Source: Parietaria judaica (taxonomy: Eukaryota > Streptophyta > Magnoliopsida > Rosales > Urticaceae). Taken from it: a stretch of 64,000 bases of DNA. Where the stretch lies: NCBI GenBank assembly GCA_954871525.1, contig OX940869.1, positions 14,563,001-14,627,000 on the forward strand, read 5' to 3'. Shown here piece by piece: positions 54,848 to 64,000 of the stretch; the first letter of the stretch is position 1; each line of letters starts with the position of its first letter. The notes beneath the pieces are model-generated. The model searched no databases. It had not been told where the DNA came from and saw only the letters and a list, made by a program, of their open reading frames with translations. The translations under genes were made by a program, and so were the position numbers.

Positions 54848-55545
54848 TTGGAAATGACACATCAAGTCCAGATCGACCCGCAGAATCCCGACCACAAAGT
54901 GGGAATCGGGGTCAACTTGGACAACGACGTCAGGAAATCCACCAAGGCTACAGACCATGTGTCTCACTTGGAAGAGTGCTTCACGATACTCAGAAAGTAT
55001 CAAATGAAGCTTAACCCTGCTAAATGCATAATCGGAGTAACATCCAAAAAGTTCCTCCAAGGACTGTTCGTGAGACGCAGAGATTAACCGGGAAAATAGC
55101 GGCTCTTAATCGGTTCTTCTTGAGATCCACGGACAAGTGCTTGCCCTTCTACAAGATCTTGAGGGGCAACAAAAAATTTGAGTGGACCGAAGAATGCGAG
55201 AAGACATTCGAAGACCTCAAAAGGTACCTCTCGACACCACCGGTACTGTCCCGACTGATCACGGGGGAGCCACTACTGATGTACCTAGCGGTATCCCTCT
55301 CGGCTGTTAGCGGCGTGATCATCAGGGAAGATAGAGGTGAACAAAAACCGATTTTCTACGTCAACAAGTCGCTGGAGGACGCAGAAACTAGGTATCCCGC
55401 CATGGAAAAACTGGCTTTGGCTATGATAACCTCGGCGCGAAATCTCTGGCCATATTTCCAGTCTCATACCATTTTGGTAATGACGACTCAACCCCTAAGG
55501 GTTATTCTCCATAGCTCAAATCAGTCGGGACGACTGGCCAAGTAG
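54848..55545 (+). pseudogene. Tat RT remnant and first RNase H
   Basis: Only the end of RT survives. NLDNDVRKSTKATDHVSHLE stands where YVDDMLVKS is expected, so the catalytic Asp pair is lost, and is followed by YQMKLNPAKCIIGV. After a frameshift near 55060 the connection and RNase H domain continue: LTGKIAALNRFFLRSTDKCL, FEWTEECEKTFEDLKRYLS and RGEQKPIFYVNKSLEDAETR. About 150 bp between the protease and this segment replace some 500 bp of RT fingers and palm. Confidence 0.85.
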
Positions 55546-55605
55546 GCAGTCCAACTAAGCGAATTCGACATCAAATACAAAATTTGAACATGCGCTAAAT
55601 CCCAA

Positions 55606-55980
55606 GTGCTAGCGTATTTCCTAATTGAACTCCCGATGGAAGATCCAACGGGGGAAAAAGGGAATGAAGAATGGCGTCTTAAAGTGGACGGGGCATCAAA
55701 CATGGGCGGATCCGGAATCGGAATACGCTTGATATCCCCGACCGGTGAGGTCATGGAACAGTCTTTCAGGCTAAGATTCCATGCCACAAACAACGAGACG
55801 GAATATGAGGCACTGATAGCAGGGTTAAAACTAGCAAAGGCAGTATGAGCCAGGAAAGTTAGAGCCCATTCGGACTCCAAACTTGTCACCAGCCAAATCA
55901 GTGGCGAGTATACCACCAGGGACGATCGCATGGAAAAATACCTTGCAGTGGTCAAGGATCTGATCTCTCAATTCGACAAA
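55606..55980 (+). pseudogene. Second (archaeal-type) RNase H of the Tat element
   Basis: WRLKVDGASNMGGSGIGIRL, FHATNNETEYEALIAGLKL and ARKVRAHSDSKLVTSQISGE give the D, E and D of an RNase H distinct from the one at 55200-55500. A TGA at 55846-55848 breaks it. A second RNase H domain after the first is a recognised hallmark of the Tat clade. Confidence 0.85.
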
Positions 55981-55981
55981 G

Positions 55982-57353
55982 TTGGTGGTTCAGACACCAC
56001 AAAGTGAGAATTCTTCGGCCGATGCGCTGGCCGGACTAGCATCCACTTCGGATCCCGAGGCAAAAAGGATAATACCAGTGGAAGTAATAGACAAACCCAA
56101 CGTAAGTCTACGCATCCACAATATCCGAACAGGCATGGAGGACTGTAGAACCCTCATCCTGAATTATATCCTGACAGGAGAAAAATCCCAGGATAAGCAG
56201 AAGGCCCGGAAGCTCCGCATTCAGAGCGCTAGATTCTGTCTAATAGATGGAAAATTGTACAAACGAAATTACTCAGGCCCCTACCTAAGATGCTTAGGAA
56301 AGACCGAAGCTAAAATCGTACTAGAAGAAATCCATGACGGAGAATGCGAAAATCACTCCGGCGGGAGATCGCTCTCCAACAAAGCAAAACGGCAGGGCTT
56401 CTTCTGGCCAACTATGTTGGCCGACGCAGAAGCCCACTCTAAGCGATGCGACAAGTGTCAGCGTCATTCGCCGGCCATACATTGCCTGGCCGAGAAGTTG
56501 TCATCAGTCTCGGTACCGTACCCGTTCATGAAATGGTCCATGGACATAGTAGGACCTTTCCCCCTGGAACCAGCCGGAAAAAGGTTCTTACTAGTCGTAA
56601 TAGACTACTTCTCGAAATGGGTAGAGGCCGAATCCTGTGCCAACATCAAAGACTCAGATGTAGAACATTATGTGTGGAAAAAACATCATAAGTCGTTTCG
56701 GATTGCCCAAGGAAATCATTGCCGACAAAGGACCTCAGTTCGTGTCGAACAAGTTCCAGAATTTCTGCTAGAACTAGAAGATTTCCCTGAACACATCCAC
56801 CCCAAGATAATCACAGGGAAACGGCCAGGCGGAAGTATCTAACTGGACCATTGTGGATTGTATCAAGAAAAGACTCGATACAAAGAAAGGCCGATGGGCC
56901 GATGAGCTCATCGGCATCTTATGGTCATATAGGACCATGCCGCGGAGAGCGACGGGGGAAACCCATTTCTCGATGGTATACGGCACCGAAGCGGTCTTAC
57001 CAGCCGAGATCGAGGCCCCAAGTCTCAGAAGAGAGTACGCTTTCGTCAACGCGGAACTTAACGATGAAATGAGACAAGACCAGCTTGACCACGCAGATGA
57101 ACGACACGAACAAGCCCTAATTCAAATTGCAAACTATCAAAACTCGATAGCCAGGTACTACAATTCTAAAGTTAGGCATCGCAAGTTCATCACTGGGGAA
57201 CGGGTCCTCAGACGGGTCTTCCAGAACACAGGCGAACCCAACGCCGGTAAATTGGGAGCTAACTGGGAATGGCCCTATATCGTTACCGAAGTAGTAAAAC
57301 CTAGTGTGTACAAACTAGCAACCCCGGATGGTTCAAGGATCCTTCGGAGCTGA
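55982..57353 (+). pseudogene. Tat integrase
   Basis: The zinc-binding part is HDGECENHSGGRSLSNKAKR with RCDKCQRHSPAIH. The core begins MKWSMDIVGPFPLEPAGKRF and VVIDYFSKWVEAESCANIKD. Frameshifts between about 56680 and 56850 destroy the middle of the core. The C-terminal part (56853-57353) has WADELIGILWSYRTMPRRAT, FSMVYGTEAVLPAEIEAPSL and the usual end AGKLGANWEWPYIVTEVVKP. Confidence 0.88.
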
Positions 57354-58463
57354 AATGCCATGCACCTAAGAAAATATTATGCCTAAAAGGTCAAAGATTG
57401 ACCTCCTATGGCTTGATCCCCAAAGTATGGGGTACGTAGGAAGTTTGACTAAAAATGGTCAGGCGCAGCCATAATAAACCCAACAGATCCACACACCACA
57501 TGCCTAACCAGGTTCAAAAGTTAAGACGCCCGATCAAAAGGATGAACTTCAACTGCAACGGATCACGAGAACACGATCCAAAGACCATCTAAAGACAAGT
57601 AAGTAATTTCAATGATGTCAAGAAAATTATTACATTATTAAGCGAGTCACGATTAGCTCGGCATGATCGACTCGATCACCACATAGTATTTCGAGCACAA
57701 TTAATTTATCATCAGCAACAATTCACAAATAGTAAAATTCGGTTAAGTCCTGAACAACAGTCCTGGCATCTATTCGGGTACCATACCTTTTCTTTGCGAG
57801 TTACATACTTTTCCCGGGTACCATACCCTTTCTTTGCGAGTTACATACTCTGCCTGGGTACCATACCCTTTCTTGCTGAGTTACATACTCTGCCCGGGAA
57901 CCAAACCCTACTCTATTCGGGCATCAAGCCCTGCCCTCAGGGACTTACACGCCCTGCTCGTCCACAAACTATGTTACAAGATGACCTGGAATGCAGTAAG
58001 AAAACACTAGGCGACCGGGCCTAAATTCCCCAAGGTACTAAAATCTTGCTAATTACTTATTTCCTTTGCATTATTACTTATGAGGGGAATCCTAAGCCCC
58101 GTAGTGAAAAAAATTTCAACTTAGACATAGAATCGGGATATTCGACCTGAAAATTAAAACTTTCTCGTCGAATGTATCGATCACAAGATTTACAATATAT
58201 ATATATATATATCATTAAGGTTATGTTAATATCTATGAAGAAAAAGTTTGCGAGAAAAATAGCAATATTTATTTACGAAAAAAGCCCCAACCGCAAGCAA
58301 AAATTATTTGCAAGAAAATAAGGAAAGGAAATTACAAAAAAATAGGATTTAGGTCCCATGACCTTTCCGAAACAAAAGCCCTAACCATGGGCAGAAATAT
58401 TTCTGAAACTTATTTGGAAAACAAAAAAAAAATGAGCAAAAAGCTCAGAGATAGTCGCTTTCT
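57354..58463. repeat. Non-coding region with a 40-bp tandem repeat (57776-57900)
   Basis: GGGTACCATACCYTTTCTTT...GAGTTACATACT recurs at 57776, 57816 and 57856, with a decayed fourth at 57896. An (AT)n run lies at about 58195. The repeats lie between the Tat integrase and the 3' end of the coiled-coil ORF, the same relative position as the 54-bp array beside the coiled-coil gene at 1-3308. Confidence 0.75.
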
Positions 58464-60154
58464 CTAAGCGACATCGTGGAAGGTCTCTTCTCGCGGAGTG
58501 GGCTTGGTCGGGTTGCACTCGGTCCTGGTCGGCTCGGTCGGCAGGGACATGAACGGCTCGGTTGGGATTGGCTCGGTCGGGGTCCGGTTGCTCTCATTCG
58601 GGGTCAGCATGGGCTCGGTCGAGGCTGGCTCATTCGTGGTATGTTTGATTTGGACGCTCTCGTCGAAGGCTGCCTCCATCGGGATCGCTACATCTTGGCT
58701 CAGCTCGGCAGAGTTTGGCTATTCCGCCTGAAGTACTTCTCGATCTGCAACATCAGCACCCTCCGTCAAGTCAAGCTCGGGGGAGAGATTTGGAGAGTCC
58801 ACCACGGGTGCCGGCTGCCCGGCCAGGAGGTTTTCATAAGAAGACTTATCCTCCATGAGGATTTCCAGCTCGCCTGGAAAGTCGGTGAGCTTGCCCTCGA
58901 TGATCTCACCGATGATGGCCATATTACCTTGAAACAGGTTCAGGATCTTGGTATCATAGGCAACCTTTTGTGGTGAGCGATCACCGCATCCCTCTGCTGC
59001 ACGCGCTTTCGGTACTTGTGCCGAACAGCCTTGGCCGTCTCTTTCTCGGCAGAGGCCTCCTCCCGGGCCTGGGTTAGCGCCTCAAGGGAGTAGTTGTGCT
59101 GCGCCTTCAGCGCGATCAACTCCTCTCGGAGGTCCTTCAGGCTGTTCTCTGCCCGGACGAGCGCGGCATCGGAGGTAGTGAGCATCCCGATCACCTTGTT
59201 CTCATTTTCCTGAGGCTCAGATACCAAGGCAGAGGCATTGACGAGCTTCTCCCTGAGGTCCAGCTCGGTGATCTCCAGAGCCTTGATCTTGTTGTCCCTG
59301 ATGCTGATATGGTGCTTCAGTTTGACAATCTCTTTCTTCTTCATGGTCAGCTCTCCGGAGTTCTTCTCGAGCTCGGCGTTCACCCGGTCAAGCTCGGCCT
59401 TCTTCTCGGCCAGCTCGGCCTTCATCCCTTCCCCCTCAGCAACGAACATCCTATCCTTCAGCTCTTTGATCGAGCCCTCATAATTGAGGACCAGATTGCT
59501 AGCATATGCCCCGAGCTACGAACAAAAAAATGGATATTACTTGGGGGGGGGGGGGGACAAAGATCATGACTCCTGGTTTACCTTAGCTTGCAAGGAAGCC
59601 AAAGCATTGTACTCCCAGGGATGGGAGACTTCAGCTTCCTTGACGTGAGAGACTCCCTTGCTCATCAGCTGCTTCATCAGATTCACAGCCACCTTGGGAG
59701 CCTCATGAAGGCCTTTTTCTCAATACCAGACGGCAGCCCTTCTTATTTCGGATGAGAGACCGAGCCACCCAACTTAGCAGGCACAGCTTCGCGAGGAGGG
59801 TTCGCGAGGAGTCCTGGGTCAGATCCCGATTTCAGCCAGCCGTCTTTTTGTAGGTGACCCCTTGCTTCCCAGAGCCATGGCCCTTGCTGGAGGACTTGGT
59901 ATTGCTGGGACGAGCCACCTCGAAGGAAGGTTTGGCCGTCTTCGGGGTGGGCTTGTCTCCCTTCGGCTTCTTGCGAGCAGCCTCCTCCTCGGCAGAGCGA
60001 GCTCGCTTTCCTTAACCAGGAGAACTCACGGTCTCTACTGGCGCAAGGCCAGAAGAGACCAAGGGCTCAGGGGTCCCAGTCGGCAGCAAGGCTGGTTCCT
60101 CGTCCTAAATATCGACGAACTTGTTGGGAAAACTATCTAGCTCTGATGCCAATT
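58464..60154 (-). pseudogene. Coiled-coil retroelement-associated gene, minus strand, broken
   Basis: Read 5' to 3' on minus from 60154: NKLASELDSFPNKFVDI, a stop, then a Pro-rich region and a basic patch (KRARSAEEEAARKKPKGDK). Next comes HEAPKVAVNLMKQLMSKG, ending SLQAK at a GTAAAC donor (59581). After an intron with a 14-G run, exon 2 starts LGAYASNLVLNYEGSIKELK (about 59518). It continues as a long coiled coil rich in Lys/Glu/Leu to 58940 and a tail of PTEP-type repeats ending at 58464. Stops and frame changes are present. It has the same architecture as the gene at 1-3308 and lies antisense to the Tat element beside it. Confidence 0.6.
59543..59556. repeat. Homopolymer of 14 G
   Basis: A run of 14 G in the intron of the coiled-coil ORF (C run on its coding strand). 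Long G runs are often miscounted in assemblies. Confidence 0.95.
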
Positions 60155-61011
60155 TGTTGGAAATTGGATCTGGCTATTATGCCAATTGTTGATGCAGAAA
60201 AATGCCTCAAACACTCAGCGGCCCAATTGCTCGTGTTAGGCCGGGCCCAATGTCGTCTTGTTGACTTTTGTGACTCTCGGGCTTGGGCTCCTGGAGTTTC
60301 GAGTCAAACGGACCCTCCACTGACTCAGGACCAAAAATCCGGGGCAAACACCACTACTTGTCACTACAGGGCCAGGGCTTGGCCTGGCCCGGATTACAGG
60401 TTCGGGACGCCAAAAACAGATTTCTGACCATTGTGTAGGGGGGATCACAGTATGGACTTTCCAGTGAACCCTGGGTGGTGAGTTGAGGGGTGGAGAGTTT
60501 TAGAGGGAGTAGAGAGAGTTTTAGGCGAATTACCGGGGTGAGAATGAGTTACCGTTTAACTGAACTGAGCTTCTATTTATAGGAGGGTCCGGGGATTAGA
60601 ACGTGATTATAAATTACTCTGGGTGGTCCCCGGGGTAAAATTATATAGTTCATTTTAGTCCCTGGTGACCTTTGGTGAGCCCGAAGGGGCAAGTGACATG
60701 TGGCGGGGGCAAGTTGGCCCTTGGCGAGCCTGAAGAGGCAGCGTGACACGTGGCAGCAGCTGTGGGGCCAACCTGGGGTGCTCCCGGGCCTGTTTCACGG
60801 TCCCGGGAGTGTCCCGAGGCTAAATTTTACAAACTTTATAACTTTTTTGAGTATCTCGATATATTTAGGAACATTTGGATACTCTGTTTAGTGAAAACGT
60901 TCCTCCGAAAGGTGTTTTGGTAAAAAAAAAAATAGATTTATTTCATAAAGAAATAATTAACTAAATAATTTTCCTTTATTAAATAGCCTTTACAAAATTA
61001 CACCATAACAT
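60155..61011 (-). mobile_element. LTR on the minus strand, 857 bp
   Basis: On minus it starts TGTTATGGTGTAATTTTG (61011). It has a TATA box (CCTCCTATAAATAGAAGC, 60570-60587) followed by a C/T-rich R region, and ends CCAATTTCCAACA (60155). A PPT-like AAACTGGAGGGTTAA lies just before its start, on the right. A PBS-like TTGGCATCAGAGC lies two bases beyond its end, on the left. The LTR therefore has internal-type sequence on both sides. Confidence 0.7.
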
Positions 61012-61098
61012 TAACCCTCCAGTTTTTCGGAAGGCTTTGCTTTGTAAGAAACTATTTTTGCTCGTAGGGGAATTTTTAGCTTTCGATTTTAAAAAGAT

Positions 61099-62705
61099 GT
61101 ATGGGGGCATCCCTAGGAAGTACACTCTGCTTAAGTTTATGGGGGTGCTTCGCTAGACAAGTTACCGTCTTATGCTTTACGATCGTGGGGGCGTCCCTAG
61201 AGATCACCAAGCCGTGTGTGTACGGGGGCGTCCCAGAGATAACCTACCAGCCACGTTTTGCATGTGTGGGGTCGGCGTTCTTTTGAAATAACCTCCCATG
61301 TACGTCTTCAGGTGTTTTCCTGAGAAATAACCTCCCATATTTTCTTTTTAGTTAAAGGGTTGAGCGCAAGAGCCCTTCTTATAATATTTCGGGAGATACA
61401 ACGCTGAAAAGCGAAAACTTGTGCCTTGAGGGCATTCTTTTACAAAACCAGTGTACCTTCAAGGGTACTTATTGGAATCTGGCTTTTTCTTTCAGAATGA
61501 GGTATGGGGGCGTCCCTGGAAAAACCCTTTGCTTACGTTTATGAGAGCCTTTCGCTAGACACCTCGCCGTTTTACGCTTTACGGTCGTGGGGGTTTCCCC
61601 AGAGATCACATGCCGTGTGTTTACGAGGGTGTCCCAGATATAACCTACCAGCCATGTTTCGCGTGTGCGGGGTTGGCGTTCTTTCGAAATAACCTCCCAG
61701 TTACGTCTTCGGGTGTTTTCTTAAGAGATAACCTGCCATAATTTTTTTTTTCTGTAAAAGGAGTGAGCATGAGAGCTCTTTTAATTCATAATACTTTGAG
61801 AGAGATAACACTGATAAGCGAAAATTTATGCCTCGGGGGGCACTTTTTTTATAAAACCAGTGTACCTTCAAGGGTACTTCCTTGAATTTGGCTTTTGCTT
61901 TCAAAATCAGGTATGGGGCATCCCTGGGAGATTTTATGCTTACGTTTATGAGGGCGTTTTGCTAGACACCTCGCCGTCTTACACTTTACGGTCGTGCGGG
62001 TTTCCCCAGAGATCACCTGCCGTGTGTTTACGGGGGTGTCCCAGAGATAACCTGCCAACCATGTTTCGCGTGTGCGGGGTCGGCGTTCTTTTGAAATAAC
62101 CTACCATGTACGTCTTCGGTTGTTTTCCTAACAGATAACATGCCATATTTTCTTTTCTGTAAAAGGAGTGAGCGTGAGAGCTCTTTTTATTCATAATACT
62201 TTAAGAGAGATAACGCTGAAAAGAGAAAATTCATGCCTCGGGGGGCACTTCGTTTATAAAATCAGTGTACCTTCAAGGGTACTTAATTGGAGTTTGGCTT
62301 TTTCTTTTCAGAAAGAGGTATGGCGACGTTCCAGGGAAAACCCTCTGCTTACGTTTGAGAGGGCGTTTCACTAGACACCTCGCCGTCTTACGCTTTACGG
62401 TCGTGGGGGTTTCCACAAAGATCACCTGTCGTGTGTTTACGGGGGTGTCCCAGAGATAACCTGCCAGCCATGATTCGCGTGTGCGGGATTGGTGTTCTTT
62501 CGAAATAACCTCTCACTTACGTCTTCTGGTGTTTTCCTAAGAGAGAACCTGGCATATTTTCTTTTCCATAAAAGGAGTGAGCGTGAGAGCTCTTTTTATT
62601 CATAATACTTTGAGAGAGATAACGCTGAAAAGCAAAAAATTATGCCTCGGGGGGCACTTTTTTATAAAATCAGTGTACCTTCAAGGGTACTTCCTCGAAT
62701 TTTGA
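61099..62705. repeat. About 405-bp tandem array, four units
   Basis: Units start at 61099, 61502, 61911 and 62318 with GTATGGGGGCRTCCCTRG. Each contains CTAGACACCTCGCCGT, TTTACGGTCGTG, CCCAGAGATAACCTGCC, CGTGTGCGGGGTCGGC and TGTACCTTCAAGGGTACTT. Spacing is 403-409 bp. The array is just upstream (minus strand) of the PPT and LTR, the hypervariable 3' UTR position where Tat elements carry satellite-like arrays. Confidence 0.92.
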
Positions 62706-64000
62706 AAAAAAGTTGAAAAAGATACGAGTTTACTTGAGGATATGTAGCCGACAGTGGAGAAGACTGCCGCCGTGATCGGCTCGGTGTGCCGAGTGATGCT
62801 TTGAGCGTTTGGACTTTGTTGCCTTAGTCGGCGGGGATGAGATTCGGCCTTTCTCGATTTTTATGCCGAGTCGGCGGGATTGAGATCTTGGCTTTTCTCG
62901 GTCTTTTTGCGTGGTGACGCCTTTTGAGGCGTTCGGGGTGACCGTGATGGCTCTTCGATGTCGGTGCGGTTGTACCGAGCGTGATACGCAGGGCTCGTGC
63001 AGCGGTATATTTCACAAAGTAGATATGATGAATCGGTGTTGTTGATACCTTATTGTCTCTTTCCTCTTTTTTATTTTATCCTTTTTTTTTCTTTTTTCCC
63101 TTTCTTTTCTCTCTCCTCTTTCTTCTTCTCCTCTCTCTTCTCTTCTTCGATGATTGATCAGGGAGGCTTTTTTTTATTTATTTATTATTTCTCCTCTGAT
63201 GCTTTCTTCTTCGAAGGGAAAGCTTTCTATGCTTTGCTCACCAGACTTCCGAAGCTTCGCCGTCGATCGCCGTGGCGACGGTGTTTCTGGGCAAGCGCTT
63301 TGGTGGCGGATCTCCTTCGTGTGCGATGGTAGTCAGCGGAAGCTCGTGGGCGCGAGCTCCCAACCTCGGGCATGGCGATGACGGTGAGGGGTGCAGCGAG
63401 CCCATCGATGGCGCCGGAGCTTGTCGCCGCGCGCGGCGGTGATGGGCTTCATCCTAACTCCGGATCGGAGGCTTCAGAGACCGACAATATTGACCGGGCT
63501 CTTCTCGGTGGTGCGCTAAATTGCGGTCAGCGACGAGGCAGTTCGCGGTGGCGGAGAAACGCGCCAGTAGGTCGCCTCGGGGTCCTCGACGTTCGCGCTA
63601 GAGCTAGGTGGCAGCGATTCCGTCGCCGGTTTGGGCGCGCCTGAGCCTCGTGATGCCGGAGCATCCTCTACGCCAGGGATTTCTCACGGAGAGGCCTGTG
63701 TGCTTGAGGTGGGTCCGGCGACGCTTCTTGGTGGTCCGATAGGGACAGCGGCGACTGGGTGTCGCGCTGTGGCCTGACGTCCTCAGATCCGCGTTTTGTA
63801 GCGATGGGCAGCGGCGAGGGGATTTTCTCGGCAGGCCGTTCCGATCGTGTGGGAGCTGTGGTGCTGGGGCGCTTTGGCTCGTCGGTGTCATCCCGGTTGT
63901 TTTGCAGGAGAATGGGCAGCGGAGTGGAGTTTGCACGTAGGGTCTCGTGCGTGCGAGGCCTGGATAGCGGCGAGGGGGTTCCGTCGCTGAGGAGCCTTTG
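62706..64000. other. Unassigned region to the window end
   Basis: 62720-63000 has repeated GTCGGCGGGGAT/GATTGAGAT phrases. 63050-63150 is a strong pyrimidine tract (TTTTTTTCTTTTTTCCC, CTCTTCTCCTCTCTC). From 63250 on the sequence is GC-rich (GCGGCGAGGGG, repeated near 63810 and 63968) with short open frames on both strands but no recognisable domain. It may be internal sequence of the retroelement whose LTR is at 60155-61011, or the start of another gene. Confidence 0.4.

Noticed and set aside
63372..63644. 90-aa GC-rich ORF (MAMTVRGAASPSMAPELV)
   Set aside because: GC-rich sequence opens all frames here, and no domain or gene signal supports it.

Overview
The window reads as nuclear DNA of a flowering plant, probably a eudicot (inference). 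The evidence is a chloroplast-targeted allene oxide cyclase (AOC) gene with short plant-type introns, set in dense, nested plant transposons of the Ty3/gypsy, Ty1/copia, hAT, Mutator and SINE types. There is no prokaryotic organisation. Only one gene looks like a normal intact host gene: AOC, minus strand, 19737-21450, three exons, jasmonate biosynthesis. A second intact ORF, an F-box/Cys-rich protein of 341 aa (4461-5486, minus), sits inside retroelement sequence and is the most unusual item.

Layout. 1-3308: spliced coiled-coil gene of the type carried antisense by Tat-lineage gypsy elements, broken by one stop. 3409-4190: 80-bp and 54-bp tandem repeats. 4461-5486: F-box ORF. 5858-6612: solo LTR with TSD, splitting an LTR-like remnant that ends at 6793. 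7054-18136: pol-less gypsy element (5' LTR, PBS, repeat-rich leader, gag, antisense ORF, PPT, 3' LTR), with a 2.7-kb solo LTR (9031-11753) inserted in its leader. 19737-21450: AOC. 21675-32865: an 11.2-kb hAT transposon with TIRs and an 8-bp TSD, inserted 225 bp from the AOC start codon. Its intron carries a 6.7-kb chromovirus-like gypsy element (23454-30195).

33181-38689: nested solo LTRs, two hAT MITEs and a tandem segmental duplication. 38829-41009: a small MITE, a tRNA-derived SINE and a 989-bp Mutator-type foldback MITE. 41019-44155: AT-rich, no gene recognised. 44156-49451: Ty1/copia element on the minus strand, pol nearly intact. 50464-51322: Myb/SANT-like pseudogene. 51793-52596: LTR fragment, a 124-bp palindrome and a long (TA)n. 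52597-57353: decayed Tat-lineage gypsy gag-pol with two RNase H domains and most of RT deleted. 57776-57900: 40-bp repeats. 58464-60154: another antisense coiled-coil ORF (minus). 60155-61011: LTR on the minus strand. 61099-62705: four 405-bp tandem repeats. The rest is unassigned.

Insertion order can be read from target-site duplications. Examples are gypsy inside hAT beside AOC, and a MITE and a SINE that each landed in one copy of a local tandem duplication and left the other copy as an empty site. Three separate pieces of the same antisense gene family (1-3308, 14057-15559, 58464-60154) together suggest its full architecture. All coordinates and TSDs were read by eye. Family names are from recognition of motifs, not from a search.
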